NCBI GenBank assembly: GCA_031315995.1
Contig: JALDRG010000002.1
Span: 186,001-250,000 of the forward strand
Source of the DNA: Nitrospira sp.
GTDB taxonomy: Bacteria; Nitrospirota; Nitrospiria; Nitrospirales; Nitrospiraceae
DNA: 64,000 nucleotides
Direction of reading: 5' to 3'
The first letter of the stretch is position 1. The number at the start of each line of letters is the position of its first letter. A program made the position numbers and the translations under genes. The notes under the pieces were generated by a model that had not been told where the DNA came from, made no database searches, and saw nothing but the letters and a program-made list of their open reading frames with translations. Shown in pieces: positions 1-9,633 of the stretch.

Positions 1-1
1 G

Positions 2-1312
2 ATCATCGGCTGGCTCCTGCGTGTGCGGGGGCTCGTTCCGCAAGGACATGAGAATATCTTTACCCTGGCGCTGGTCTATTTCTTATTTCAGGCCGCCGAT
101 CACATCATCTCCCACAGCGGCATCCTAGCCGTGACCGTGGCGGGTATCCTGGTTGGGAATATGGGAACTCAGGTGGATCGGGACCTCCGCGAGTTCAAGG
201 ATCAGCTCACGGTCATGTTCGTGGGGTTGTTGTTCATTCTTCTGTCCGCCGATATCCGTTGGGGCGACATGATCCAAATCGGATGGCCGGCGGTGTGGAT
301 CAACGGCGCCCTCATCCTCGTCGTCCGACCGCTCAGCGTGTTGCTGTCCACCTATCGGTCAGGGTTGGCCCTTCGAGAGCAACTCTTCCTGGCCTGGGTG
401 GCGCCTCGCGGCATTGTGGCCGCCGCCATGGCCACGCTGACCGCCGATGCCATGCTCCGGCAGCATATCAGCGGTGGAGAAGAGCTTCGTGCCATGGTCT
501 TCCTCACCATCGCCGTCACGGTGGTACACGCCGGGACTACGGCCAGACTGGCGGCCTGGCTGCTCAATCTCCAACTCCCCGGTCGGAATGCCGTGGCCAT
601 TCTCGGCGCACATGGACTGGGTTTGGCCCTGGCGCATGAACTACACACAGAAGGCATTCCCACCGTGTTTCTAGACGCCGATCCGAAGCGTTGTCGAGAG
701 GCGCAGGAGGCCGGCTTCACTGTGGTCTTCGGCGATGCCCTGCAGGAGCGCACCCTTCAACGGGCGCATTTTGAAGTCGTCGACAAGGTGATCGGGCTCA
801 CCGCAAACGAACATCTCAACTGTCGGTTTGTGGCCCAAGCGCGGATGCTCTTTAAGGTGCCGACCGCCTATGTGGCGGTCGAGGCGCTGAACGGCACGGG
901 CGAATCCGGCCCGTTGCGGCAAATCGACGCCGAGGTGCTTTTCGAAGGTCCTCACGATACGGAACGGTGGGACGTCCGCTGGCGACATGGCGACGTAGAA
1001 GTCATCCGGTGCCTATACGACCCGCCCGAGGAAAAGACGCCGTCGTCCGACAAGCCCGCTGAGCCCCCTGCAACCCCTCATTCCCTGGGTGAACATGGCG
1101 TGATCCTCACGATCCATGATGGAAAGCGCATATTTCCCATGTGGCTGGGCTATCAACCAAAGGCGGGAGAGCACGCGGCAGTCGCTGTCTTCAAGCCACA
1201 GCGCGATGAAGCAATAACGCAGTTGGGAGCGGCCGGGTGGGTCATTGCTCCCCCTTCCGAGCCGGAAGACAGTCCCGCTCCAGCCAGTCTGCAGAATCCT
1301 TCCCTCGCCTAA
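2..1312 (+). CDS. Cation/proton antiporter with C-terminal RCK (TrkA-N) domain, 5'-truncated by window edge
   Basis: The frame is open from the first complete codon of the window, so the gene begins upstream; a GTG at 23 is an internal codon, not a convincing start. The visible 436 residues begin within hydrophobic helices typical of CPA-type Na+(K+)/H+ exchangers (helix ending in AGILVGN, then FVGLLFILLSADI). After about residue 190 a Rossmann-like RCK_N domain follows (AILGAHGLGLALA, then an acidic strand end FLDADPKRC), the usual ligand-sensing regulatory module on NhaP/Kef-type carriers. The C-terminal about 100 residues are Pro/Glu-rich and less conserved in appearance. Family assignment is firm; whether Na+ or K+ is transported cannot be told. 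Confidence 0.85.
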   Translation: MIGWLLRVRGLVPQGHENIFTLALVYFLFQAADHIISHSGILAVTVAGILVGNMGTQVDRDLREFKDQLTVMFVGLLFILLSADIRWGDMIQIGWPAVWINGALILVVRPLSVLLSTYRSGLALREQLFLAWVAPRGIVAAAMATLTADAMLRQHISGGEELRAMVFLTIAVTVVHAGTTARLAAWLLNLQLPGRNAVAILGAHGLGLALAHELHTEGIPTVFLDADPKRCREAQEAGFTVVFGDALQERTLQRAHFEVVDKVIGLTANEHLNCRFVAQARMLFKVPTAYVAVEALNGTGESGPLRQIDAEVLFEGPHDTERWDVRWRHGDVEVIRCLYDPPEEKTPSSDKPAEPPATPHSLGEHGVILTIHDGKRIFPMWLGYQPKAGEHAAVAVFKPQRDEAITQLGAAGWVIAPPSEPEDSPAPASLQNPSLA

Positions 1313-1581
1313 CACCGTGCGGATCATCGGCTCAGGTGCGTAGCCACACGAAACAGAGTTGACGTCACTCAGCCGACGAACACCAGGCCGCTGATTCGTT
1401 CATCCCTGCCGTTTGATTCCGGACATCCATGCAACAGGGAGTCGGACGGGAGACATCGATTGACCGCCAAGCCCAACAAGAAAGGCTGGCGGTGGGATGC
1501 CGCTCTGTCTAGCTTACCGGCTTAGCGATGACTGACTTGATATCCCTGGACAGCTGCGACCTGCGGGGTGAGAACGTTGAT

Positions 1582-1659
1582 TGGTGGTCCCAACGGGATT
1601 TGAACCCGTGTCTGAGCCTTGAGAGGGCTCCGTCCTAGGCCAAGCTAGACGATGGGACC
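1582..1659 (-). tRNA. tRNA-Glu (anticodon CTC), CCA encoded
   Basis: On the minus strand the acceptor arm GGTCCCA pairs with TGGGACC, followed by discriminator A and a genomically encoded CCA. The anticodon stem GAGCC/GGCTC encloses the loop CTCTCAA, giving anticodon CTC (Glu, codon GAG). The T-arm contains GGTTCAAATCC. The gene stands alone between the antiporter and a lipoprotein gene. Confidence 0.95.
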
Positions 1660-1828
1660 AGAAAGGCAGTCGATGCGGCAACTGAAAGAGCAGGACTGTA
1701 CCACAGCGAGTTTTGGCTTTTCAAACAGCAAGTCAACGAGGGCAGGACTGACGGCTGCGTGAAACCGGATACATCTGGACGGGCCGCGCCTGCTTGCGGA
1801 GGCAATTGAAATAGCCTACAGTACGACG

Positions 1829-2263
1829 ATGGTCGTCCATTTCGCTGGCCCCCGATTCCTTCTCATCTCAGGTCTGCTTCCGGCGTTCCTCTCCCTAGCC
1901 GGCTGCGGGGCGAGCTTTCTGGAAGGAACCATCGCGCCGCCCTATTCCAGCGCCTGGACCAAGTGCGGGGCCACCACCAAAGTGCGCGTGAAACCACCGC
2001 AATCCACCGTCACCGTCGCGTATACCGAGCCCACATCCGGCACCGACGGCAAACCCTTGACTAACCTTGCCTACACGACCATTTACTACAACGCCGGCGA
2101 TGGCCCGGTCATCGGGAAGGTCGTCCCCGCTTCACAAAAAACCGGCGGAGGGGCGGTCTCCCAAGTCATTACGATTCCTCTGCGTGATCAATCGGAACAG
2201 GACGTCACCATCTGCGTGACGGCCACCGATTCCGATGAGCGTGAAGGCCCTGCCTCCCCATAA
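1829..2263 (+). CDS. Putative lipoprotein with fibronectin-III-like fold
   Basis: A 144-residue protein with an N-terminal hydrophobic segment followed by the lipobox-like LAGC at about residues 24-27, indicating a lipoprotein signal. The mature part is Thr/Ser/Pro-rich with alternating hydrophobic strands (TVTVAYTEP, LAYTTIYYNAGDG, ITIPLRD, VTICVTATDSDE), reminiscent of a single fibronectin type III or Ig-like beta-sandwich. Only two further cysteines are seen (near residues 48 and 131). No specific function is recognised. It stands alone, with a weak ribosome-binding region. Confidence 0.6.
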   Translation: MVVHFAGPRFLLISGLLPAFLSLAGCGASFLEGTIAPPYSSAWTKCGATTKVRVKPPQSTVTVAYTEPTSGTDGKPLTNLAYTTIYYNAGDGPVIGKVVPASQKTGGGAVSQVITIPLRDQSEQDVTICVTATDSDEREGPASP

Positions 2264-2605
2264 CCACAGGGCCATAATCACGGCCAAAACGGACTTGACA
2301 GCGCCTCGCTAAGGGCCTACCTTGCTCCCGACTTGATCAGGAAAGCACGTATCATCGAATGCATCGCTCAACGGGTCCGTGAGCCACCCTTGCAGGCTGA
2401 CGAACAACTCGTCGTTTGCTCGATACGCTACGATCAGGCCATGGGCGCTGTTGGTGTCAGAATAGCCCACAGGATGCTCAAAAGGGCCGTCCACCAAGGC
2501 CGCATCGAGCGAAGCGGCAAATCGTACTCGTGCGGTACGGTGACCGGCTGAGTGATGCGAGAACGCCGCCGGCGGCCTGTTCCGCATCCTGCTAGATCTT
2601 TACGC
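2264..2605. other. 342-bp gap with no convincing gene
   Basis: Open frames exist on both strands (minus 2309-2587, plus 2333-2551). They overlap almost completely, lack good ribosome-binding sites and have no recognisable domain. The minus frame reads somewhat more protein-like (AHGLIVAYRANDELFVSLQG) but cannot be supported as a gene. No tRNA or T-tailed hairpin was found. Confidence 0.4.
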
Positions 2606-3130
2606 ATGGAACTACGCAAACCTGACCCATCGCCCCCATCCCACGAGGCTGAATCGGAGCGGCATAGGCCTCGCCTGGAAATCCGACTGGGCTCCAACAT
2701 TTTTCGCAACACCAACGGGGTCATCCGCATTCAAGGCAAAGAACAACTCGTGCTGGAACTCACGTCGGAGCAGGACCGCATCCTGCTTACCATTGATCTT
2801 TATGACGGCAGCGGCAACCATGTCGCACACCTGCGCCGCAATCGTTGGGCCTTTAACGACGGCAACCGGTTTTCGCTCAACACGAGCGATTCCCCCCCGA
2901 CCCTCTTCCCCAATCTGCCATGGCTGAAATTGACGGACCAGGAGACCGGCGAGACGGTCCTGGAAGCCGCGGTCGCGCCCGGAGAAAAAATCCATGTGGC
3001 CACGGGGAAATTCTATTCGCACCGCGGGCAACTCATTGAAATTACCTCGCACTTTTGCCGCATCGGGTCTACCCACACGCTGTTCGGCGATGTATTCGAG
3101 GCCCGCGGCGGAACCGCGGTGCTCGGCTGA
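2606..3130 (+). CDS. Hypothetical protein, beta-rich, cytoplasmic
   Basis: The 174-residue product is counted from the ATG at 2606 (MELRKP...) rather than from an upstream in-frame ATG at 2552, which adds only an arginine-rich, non-conserved-looking tail. After a charged, proline-containing N-terminus the protein is a series of predicted beta-strands with a regular pattern (LEIRLGSNIF, GVIRIQGKEQLVLEL, RILLTIDLYDGSGNHVAHLRRNRWAF). No signal peptide, membrane helix or catalytic motif is visible. It lies 15 bp upstream of a DUF6941-like gene and may be co-transcribed with it. No family is recognised. Confidence 0.6.
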   Translation: MELRKPDPSPPSHEAESERHRPRLEIRLGSNIFRNTNGVIRIQGKEQLVLELTSEQDRILLTIDLYDGSGNHVAHLRRNRWAFNDGNRFSLNTSDSPPTLFPNLPWLKLTDQETGETVLEAAVAPGEKIHVATGKFYSHRGQLIEITSHFCRIGSTHTLFGDVFEARGGTAVLG

Positions 3131-3145
3131 CACGGGCCGAGGCAC

Positions 3146-3580
3146 ATGACTGACGTTCCACATCCCAGCGTTCAGGCCTTCTTGGTGTGCGACTGCGTCA
3201 TCGAAGACAGCCTGACCAAGAAAAAATCCCTGATCGGCATTTTTACCCACCTCCAGACGGTGACGTTCCCGTTTCAGCATCAGCAACTCGGTCTGTACTT
3301 CTGCATGACCGACGCCGAGGGGACCTATCACTTCGACATCGACCTGGTATACGTCAATACGGACCAGTTGGTCTGCCGGGCCTCCCTTCCCAATATCGTC
3401 GTCGGGGACCGCCTGCAGATTGCTGACGTCGGCATCAATATCCCCGCCCTCCTGTTCCCCGCCCCGGGTCGCTATGAGTTCCGCTTGCGTATGAACGGCA
3501 GCGTGCTCGCACAGAAAGATTTCAATGTGATCCAGCTGCCGGCACCGCCCGACGTTGAGCCGCAGCCACATTCCTCTTAA
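3146..3580 (+). CDS. DUF6941-like protein
   Basis: A 144-residue protein. The N-terminal pattern FLVCDCVIEDSLTKKKSLIGIFTHL is typical of a family of small uncharacterised proteins I know as DUF6941, in which a Cys-Asp pair opens a beta-sandwich and is followed by KSLIGIF. Later strands (GLYFCMTDAEGTYHFDIDLVYV, PGRYEFRLRMNGSVLAQKDFNVIQLP) agree with a C2-like or Ig-like sandwich. No signal peptide is present. Function is unknown for the family. It follows a beta-rich hypothetical gene closely, suggesting a two-gene unit. Confidence 0.65.
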   Translation: MTDVPHPSVQAFLVCDCVIEDSLTKKKSLIGIFTHLQTVTFPFQHQQLGLYFCMTDAEGTYHFDIDLVYVNTDQLVCRASLPNIVVGDRLQIADVGINIPALLFPAPGRYEFRLRMNGSVLAQKDFNVIQLPAPPDVEPQPHSS

Positions 3581-3736
3581 CGCAACACATTCGGCCACAG
3601 AAAAGGTTCGTCCGCAGCTCATCAGTCGGAGCGGCAAACCCGCAACAGGTATAGGTGTCAGGTTCCGGGAGCAATGTGCTGATCAGGGATGGATCCGAGC
3701 GGCGTAACGAGCCCAACGCTTCATCAACAGGCTGGG

Positions 3737-4894
3737 CTAAAAGGCCGTGGCAGTGGCAAGGCAGGCGTCGACATACTCTTCTTCGCCTTTGCGACAGGCT
3801 TGTGTCCGTTTCTCCTTATCGTCGAAGAGGGGCACCACCATCTCCCCCACAGTGGCATAACAGTCCTTCTTGAATGGCCCGTCCAGGCTCCGACAGAGTG
3901 CGAGACCCGGGTCCGGGTTGGCATCGGTGAGAATAAAGTCCTTCACGGCGCCGATGAAACATTGCCGTATCTGATCGGCCTGCCCCAGCCGGCAGAGCTC
4001 ATTGACCCGCAGCGCATCACGTAAGGTGTAGCCGCTGATGTCACGGCCTAAACTTCGATAACAGGTCGTCTGGTGCTCCCCCTCCACTCGAGCGCATTGC
4101 GTGAAGGCTTGCGCAAAATCGTAATTCAGGAAGGTCAGCACTGCCGAGGTCTGCATCAGATAACAGGCTCTTAGGTATTTCTCATTCAGTACGGAGCAGG
4201 GGTACAAGAGGTCTTGGGGATTGAGAAAACTCGTGGCCGCATGGTGATGATGTTCGCCGCCCGATTGGGCCGGTTGAGTCCGTTGCGCCTGCTGAAACGT
4301 GACGATATTTTCCATGAACACGCCGCCATAGCAGGACTCTCGATCCCAGCTCCCCGGCAACGCATCGCAAAACGCCAGGCTTTTGAGCAGATCGTAGCGA
4401 AATTGAATCGTCAGGCCATGGCCCAACCCATGGAGGCAGTTGTACCGCTGAAACGAATAGGCTGAGACCGTCTCGCTGATAGGACAGAGGGGCAGGATAT
4501 GCTGTGGTTCGACGCTGGCGAGACTGCTGAGGAATGCCTGCAAGACACCATGGTAGCAGCCCGACCAAAACACGTCCCGGCAGTGTGACAGCGCGAGCGG
4601 CGCCGTGCCATACCGCGCGAACGAACGCTGACCGACGTGATGGACGAGCGGATGAGCCTCGCGCAACGCCTCAGGGTCTTGAGCCGTAATCTGCTCCAGC
4701 GCCGTGAGCGCCTGTTCCGTACCCTCTGTCTGGAGCACCGTTTCCAAGTGCCGCTGATAACACTGCATCTTGACGTCGAGCGGTTGGGTCCGACAAGCCT
4801 CTAGAGAGTCAGACTCACCCGCCTGAATTCCGCCCACCCACATGATGCCGAGTAGCATCGCAAGTCCCCATGCGCTCCATCGACCATTCAACAT
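3737..4894 (-). CDS. Exported protein with nine Cys-pair repeats
   Basis: Start set at ATG 4894, preceded by GGGAG at a 7-nt spacing; the longer open frame to 5059 has no coding character. The 385-residue product begins with a signal peptide (SAWGLAMLLGIMWVGGIQA). All 18 cysteines fall in nine consecutive pairs of the form C-x(n)-C-[Y/F/L]; n is exactly 10 in six pairs and 7, 11 or 15 in the others. Pairs recur every 30-60 residues. A histidine motif CLHGLGHG and a HHHH run lie in the middle. The spacing suggests helical hairpin repeats each held by a disulfide or a metal in the periplasm. No named family is recognised; function unknown. Confidence 0.75.
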   Translation of the reverse strand: MLNGRWSAWGLAMLLGIMWVGGIQAGESDSLEACRTQPLDVKMQCYQRHLETVLQTEGTEQALTALEQITAQDPEALREAHPLVHHVGQRSFARYGTAPLALSHCRDVFWSGCYHGVLQAFLSSLASVEPQHILPLCPISETVSAYSFQRYNCLHGLGHGLTIQFRYDLLKSLAFCDALPGSWDRESCYGGVFMENIVTFQQAQRTQPAQSGGEHHHHAATSFLNPQDLLYPCSVLNEKYLRACYLMQTSAVLTFLNYDFAQAFTQCARVEGEHQTTCYRSLGRDISGYTLRDALRVNELCRLGQADQIRQCFIGAVKDFILTDANPDPGLALCRSLDGPFKKDCYATVGEMVVPLFDDKEKRTQACRKGEEEYVDACLATATAF

Positions 4895-5100
4895 CGCATC
4901 TCCCTTACCGGACGCCCAGAACACATCCACCTGTCGCCGACGCTTGATTCTAAAATAGTCCTTTCGATCGATCCAGGGAAAAGCCATTCGCCACGACGCG
5001 GCGCGGCCCGGAATATCCGGTCCCTCTTCTCCCGCCCCGCCGTTCTGTGATAGAACCATGCGCGTTTCATCATCTGCATTTCAACGGAATCGCGACAACC

Positions 5101-6804
5101 ATGTCCACCACGCCAGAACCGCCGACACGTTCGGACTTCATCCGCGTAATCGTCGCGGCCGACCGCGCCGCCGGGAAACATGCCGGTCGAGTTGTCACCC
5201 GCTTTCCGCCGGAACCGAACGGCTATCTCCATATCGGCCATGCTAAGTCAATTTGCCTGAACTTCGGCATCGCCAATGAGAATCCAGGCGGAATCTGCCA
5301 TCTTCGAATGGATGATACCAATCCGACGACGGAAGACCCTGAATACGTGCAGGCCATTCAGGAAGATGTCCGCTGGCTCGGGTTCGACTGGCAGAACAAG
5401 ATGTTTTTCGCATCCGATTACTTTGAGCGACTCTACGAATACGCCAGGGGGCTGATTCAGCAGGGGCTCGCATACGTCGACAGCCTCACAGCCGATGAGA
5501 TGCGTGCCTACCGCGGAACCCTGACCGAGCCGGGCCAAGCCAGTCCCTTCCGCGCTCGGAGCGTCGCCGAGAACCTGGATCTCTTTCGTCGGATGCGAGC
5601 CGGTGAATTCCCCGACGGGGCTCATGTGCTGCGAGCCAAGATCGACATGGCCTCGCCGAACATCAATCTCCGCGATCCCGTGCTCTACAGAATCAGACAC
5701 GTCGCCCACTACCGCACGGGCACGACCTGGTGCATCTATCCGGCCTACGATTATGCGCATCCCCTCTCCGATGCGATGGAAGGCATCACGCATTCGATTT
5801 GCACCCTCGAATTTGAAGATCACCGGCCGCTGTATGACTGGGTCGTCGAACACTGCGGGACTCCGCAGCGACCGCAGCAAATCGAATTCGCCCGGCTAAA
5901 TGTCACCTTCACGGTGATGAGCAAGCGAAAATTGCTCGATTTGGTTGAACGCAAGCTGGTGAACGGCTGGGATGATCCTCGCCTCCCCACCCTGAAGGGC
6001 CTCCGTCGCCGTGGGTTCACGCCCGAGGCATTGCGCGCGTTTTGTGAGGCCATCGGCGTCGCGAAACGGGATGCCGTGGTCGAGATGCAACTCCTTGAAC
6101 ACTTCGTCCGGGAAGACCTGAACAAACGCGCGCCCCGTGTGATGGCGGTGCTCCGCCCTTTGCGTCTGGTCATCGAGAACTACCCGGAGGGGCAGGTCGA
6201 ACAGCTCGACGCCGTCAACAACCCGGAAGACCCCTCAGCCGGAACGCGTCAGGTTCCCTTCTCGCGCACCCTCTATATCGATCATGAAGACTTTAGAGAA
6301 GATCCACCGAAACAGTTCTTTCGCCTCGCGCCGGGCCGCGAGGTGCGGCTGCGTTATGCCTACATCATCACATGTGTCGGTGTCGTGAAGGACCCGGGTA
6401 CGGGCGAAGTGACGGAACTGCGCTGCACCTATGACCCCGAGACCAAGAGCGGAGGAGCTCAGGCGCAGCGCAAGGTGAAAGCGACGATCCATTGGGTATC
6501 GGCCTCACACGCCATCGATGCCGAAATACGGCTCTATGAAAATCTGATGCTCACAGATCCTGGGAAAATTCCACCCGATCAGGACTGGACCCAGCACTTA
6601 AATCCCCGTTCTCTGGAGCGCCTGCCGACCTGCAAGGTGGAACCCAGTTTGGCCTCAGTCTCTCCAGGCACCCGGCTACAATTCGAACGGGTCGGGTATT
6701 TCTGCGCCGACCCCGATTCCTCCCCCAATCGGCTCGTCTTTAATCGAACCGTCACGCTCAAAGATGCTTACGCGAAGATCGAGAAAACTCGGACCCCGCG
6801 CTGA
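5101..6804 (+). CDS. glnS: Glutaminyl-tRNA synthetase
   Basis: A 567-residue class Ic synthetase that attaches glutamine to tRNA-Gln. The signature [15 protein letters not shown] (HIGH motif) and the KMSKS-like VMSKRKL are both present. The GlnRS-specific stretch [13 protein letters not shown] follows the HIGH motif, and the C-terminal half is the anticodon-binding double beta-barrel ([16 protein letters not shown]). Length is close to E. coli GlnS. The ATG at 5101 is preferred over an upstream in-frame ATG at 5047 because conserved sequence begins soon after it. GlnRS is patchily distributed in bacteria; many use GluRS plus GatCAB. Two tRNA-Gln genes and gltX lie within 6 kb. Confidence 0.97.
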   Translation: MSTTPEPPTRSDFIRVIVAADRAAGKHAGRVVTRFPPEPNGYLHIGHAKSICLNFGIANENPGGICHLRMDDTNPTTEDPEYVQAIQEDVRWLGFDWQNKMFFASDYFERLYEYARGLIQQGLAYVDSLTADEMRAYRGTLTEPGQASPFRARSVAENLDLFRRMRAGEFPDGAHVLRAKIDMASPNINLRDPVLYRIRHVAHYRTGTTWCIYPAYDYAHPLSDAMEGITHSICTLEFEDHRPLYDWVVEHCGTPQRPQQIEFARLNVTFTVMSKRKLLDLVERKLVNGWDDPRLPTLKGLRRRGFTPEALRAFCEAIGVAKRDAVVEMQLLEHFVREDLNKRAPRVMAVLRPLRLVIENYPEGQVEQLDAVNNPEDPSAGTRQVPFSRTLYIDHEDFREDPPKQFFRLAPGREVRLRYAYIITCVGVVKDPGTGEVTELRCTYDPETKSGGAQAQRKVKATIHWVSASHAIDAEIRLYENLMLTDPGKIPPDQDWTQHLNPRSLERLPTCKVEPSLASVSPGTRLQFERVGYFCADPDSSPNRLVFNRTVTLKDAYAKIEKTRTPR

Positions 6805-6954
6805 CCGGCTTCGCCCTGGCTTCATCAGACCTGACACTGTCCCACACAAAGTACTGGTGCTCCAGCCTTCGGCACCCTTGAACATGTCTGGGTGCATCGA
6901 CGAGAATCACCACTCGCGCGGCAAACAAGCGATCGTCCATAAAGGAGGCCGAAG

Positions 6955-7290
6955 ATGGCAACGCAATTAAGCTGGGAGAAGCGAGAGACCGAGAATGCTT
7001 CATTTCGCGAGCGCCTTTCCCTGCTCGAGGCCGCGATCCCACACGCGGCGATTGGGGCGCAACCACTCCTCGCACGCATCCAACGCTCCGCCCTTCGCCT
7101 GCACGATCAACTTCAACATATCGACGCCACGCCCCCATTGCCACGCTCCGCCGTGAGCCAGGTCCGTTGTTTTGATTGCGGAACAACCAGCATGGAATCA
7201 TTTCATACCTCGACCCAGGGCGGTTATCACCTCTGTCCAACCTGTTTTCAGCACCGCCTCCATACCGGCCGCGCCAAGACCGCTCACTGA
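6955..7290 (+). CDS. Small protein with C-terminal zinc-ribbon motif
   Basis: A 111-residue protein preceded by a strong AAAGGAGG ribosome-binding site eight bases before ATG 6955. The first about 65 residues are charged and probably helical. The C-terminal part has CFDCG ... HLCPTCF, a CxxC-x(n)-CxxC arrangement that should bind one zinc. No named domain is recognised; a nucleic-acid-binding or protein-adaptor role is possible but not shown. It stands alone between glnS and the ABC-F gene. Confidence 0.7.
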   Translation: MATQLSWEKRETENASFRERLSLLEAAIPHAAIGAQPLLARIQRSALRLHDQLQHIDATPPLPRSAVSQVRCFDCGTTSMESFHTSTQGGYHLCPTCFQHRLHTGRAKTAH

Positions 7291-7437
7291 CCGTCACGTT
7301 CGCTCCTGCTCGACCGGTCCCGCCACACACGATCCGGGCGACCTTACAGGTCCACGATCCTGCCGAAGACGCTGGCTCACCGCCGCTCTTACACCGTATA
7401 CTACGGTCTTTCATTTTGTACGCGAGGTACCCAGGGT

Positions 7438-9285
7438 ATGGCCCCGAACGTTCTGTTGAGTTGTGAATCGATCAGCAAAAGCTATGGGGTCAGAGCTCTG
7501 TTCACGGATCTCTCCCTGGCACTCTCCGACGGCGATCACGTGGGATTGATCGGACCGAATGGGTCCGGCAAATCGACGTTGCTCAAAATTCTTATGGGAC
7601 TCGAACCCCCGGATGAAGGCACGCGCACCCTGCGGCGCCACACACGCATCGGCTATGTTCCGCAGGAACCTGTCTTTCCCCCGCACCACAGCATTGAACA
7701 AGTGCTGCAGGACACGCTGGCAGAAGACGGGCTCGATCCTCACGAACAGGGTGGCCGAATCGCCAGGGCCGTCAGCATCGGCGCCTTCCCCGATCCCGAA
7801 CACGCGGTCTCCACGCTCTCGGGAGGCTGGCGTAAGCGATTGGCCATTACACAGGCCTTACTGCTCGAACCGGATGTACTGCTCATGGACGAGCCGACAA
7901 ACCATTTGGACTTGGACGGCATCATCTGGCTGGAACAACTGCTGAAGAATCGCGCCAAAGCCTTTCTCGTCATCAGTCACGATCGCCGCTTTCTCGAATC
8001 AGTCACATCCCGCATGGTGGAACTCAATCGCTGTTACCCAGAAGGACGATTTGAAGCCCGCGGCTGCTATAGCGATTTCCTCGAGCAACGCGATGCCGCC
8101 CTCCAAGCGCAAGCCGACTATCAGGCCTCATTGGCAAATCGCGTCCGCCGGGAGGTGGAGTGGTTACGCCGTGGACCTAAAGCCCGCACGACCAAAGCCA
8201 AGGGTCGGATTCAGTCGGCAGGCAAGCTCATCGACGAATTGAGCCAGGCCGAAACCCGCGCGGCACAGTCGACCATCGGTATCGACTTTTCCGCCTCGGG
8301 CCGAAAATCAAAACAGCTCGTGGTCGCGGAGCAGGTCACCAAGAGTTTCAACGTGACGCCCGTGGTGACGAACCTTGACCTGCTCCTCGGGCCAGGCCAA
8401 CGGCTGGGCCTCTTAGGTCCAAACGGCAGCGGCAAAACCACGCTGCTGCGGTTACTCGCCGGTACGCTGGAGCCCGATTCCGGAACCATCACGCGAGCGG
8501 AGGCGCTGCGCGTCGTCTCCTTTGAGCAACATCGTGAGTCCCTGGATCAATCCATCAGCTTGCGACGCGCGCTGGCCCCGTCAGGCGATGCGGTCGTCTA
8601 TCAAGATCGTTCGATCCATTTGGCGTCATGGGCTAAACGCTTTCTCTTTCGACCAGAACAGCTGGATCTCCCGGTGTCGAAACTTTCCGGCGGTGAGCAG
8701 GCACGGCTCCTCATCGCCCGACTGATGCTTGAACCAGCAGACCTGCTCATTCTCGATGAGCCGACCAATGACTTGGATATCCCGACCCTCGAAGTGTTGG
8801 AGGATAGTTTGCTGGAATTTCCCGGCGCGCTCGTGCTCGTGACCCATGATCGGTGGTTGCTGGACCGCGTCTCGACCATACTCCTGGCGTTGGATGGCAC
8901 CGGTCGGGTCGATTGGTTTGCCGACTATGCCCAGTGGGAAAATGCGCAGGTCCGGGCCGGTGGATCCGACGCGGAATCGAATGGTGACGAGCGCGCTTCG
9001 GCCAATCAGGAGAATAATTCATCGGCCAATCCGGCTCGCAGAGGCAAAAAGCTGAGCTATCGCGAGCAGAAGGAATGGAGCACGATTGAGGAGAGCATTC
9101 TCAAAGCCGAGGAGCAGGTCACGGCCTGCCAAGCCGCGATGAATGATCCTGCCGTCATGTCGGATGCCGCCGGGCTACAGGCACGGAGCCACGCATTGGT
9201 CGCGGCTCAGGCTGAGGTGGAGCGGCTGTATGGCCGCTGGGCCGAACTGGATGAGAAACGCGCGCAGACCGTGCAGAGTTCGTGA
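7438..9285 (+). CDS. ABC-F family ATPase (Uup/EttA-like)
   Basis: A soluble 615-residue protein with two complete ABC ATPase domains and no membrane segments. Domain 1 has Walker A GPNGSGKST, signature LSGGWRKR and Walker B VLLMDEPTNHLD. Domain 2 has Walker A GPNGSGKTT, signature LSGGEQAR and Walker B LLILDEPTNDLD. Between them is the basic inter-domain linker (RREVEWLRRGPKARTTKAKGRIQ) characteristic of Uup-type ABC-F proteins. The last about 90 residues form an acidic/Gln-rich predicted coiled coil (KKLSYREQKEWSTIEESIL) as in the Uup C-terminal domain. ABC-F proteins act on the ribosome E site or on branched DNA/RNA; here Uup-like is most likely. Confidence 0.93.
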   Translation: MAPNVLLSCESISKSYGVRALFTDLSLALSDGDHVGLIGPNGSGKSTLLKILMGLEPPDEGTRTLRRHTRIGYVPQEPVFPPHHSIEQVLQDTLAEDGLDPHEQGGRIARAVSIGAFPDPEHAVSTLSGGWRKRLAITQALLLEPDVLLMDEPTNHLDLDGIIWLEQLLKNRAKAFLVISHDRRFLESVTSRMVELNRCYPEGRFEARGCYSDFLEQRDAALQAQADYQASLANRVRREVEWLRRGPKARTTKAKGRIQSAGKLIDELSQAETRAAQSTIGIDFSASGRKSKQLVVAEQVTKSFNVTPVVTNLDLLLGPGQRLGLLGPNGSGKTTLLRLLAGTLEPDSGTITRAEALRVVSFEQHRESLDQSISLRRALAPSGDAVVYQDRSIHLASWAKRFLFRPEQLDLPVSKLSGGEQARLLIARLMLEPADLLILDEPTNDLDIPTLEVLEDSLLEFPGALVLVTHDRWLLDRVSTILLALDGTGRVDWFADYAQWENAQVRAGGSDAESNGDERASANQENNSSANPARRGKKLSYREQKEWSTIEESILKAEEQVTACQAAMNDPAVMSDAAGLQARSHALVAAQAEVERLYGRWAELDEKRAQTVQSS

Positions 9286-9361
9286 ACATAGGCGAACAAC
9301 CACAAGCCATCACGTCCTGACTGAGGCTGGACCTTCCGTAGCAGCATCCAAGAGGAAAATT

Positions 9362-9435
9362 TGGCTGGGGGACTAGGAATCGAACCTAGGTAGCCGGCTC
9401 CAAAGGCCGGCGTCCTACCGCTAGACGATCCCCCA
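9362..9435 (-). tRNA. tRNA-Gln (anticodon TTG), CCA encoded
   Basis: Minus-strand cloverleaf with acceptor TGGGGGA/TCCCCCA, discriminator G and encoded CCA. The anticodon stem CCGGC/GCCGG encloses CTTTGGA, so the anticodon is TTG (codon CAA). The T-arm is CTAGGTTCGATTCCTAG. It is the downstream member of a tandem tRNA-Gln pair. Confidence 0.95.
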
Positions 9436-9489
9436 GCGCGGTACGGTACCGAGACGTCGAGCTGAAGAGTCACGGTGTGGACAAGATTT

Positions 9490-9563
9490 TGGCTGGGGGA
9501 CTAGGAATCGAACCTAGGTAGTCAGATCCAGAGACTGACGTCCTACCGCTAGACGATCCCCCA
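9490..9563 (-). tRNA. tRNA-Gln (anticodon CTG), CCA encoded
   Basis: Nearly the same as the neighbouring tRNA-Gln(TTG) in acceptor, D and T arms, with loop CTCTGGA giving anticodon CTG (codon CAG). The pair closing the anticodon loop is T opposite T instead of C-G, which is unusual. Spacing to the other tRNA-Gln gene is about 54 bp, so both are probably processed from one transcript. Confidence 0.93.
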
Positions 9564-9633
9564 ACCGGTCCACACAGTAATATAAGCTTCTCTACTGCGT
9601 CAAGATCGACACTGATTCTCGGCTGGCCGGGGC

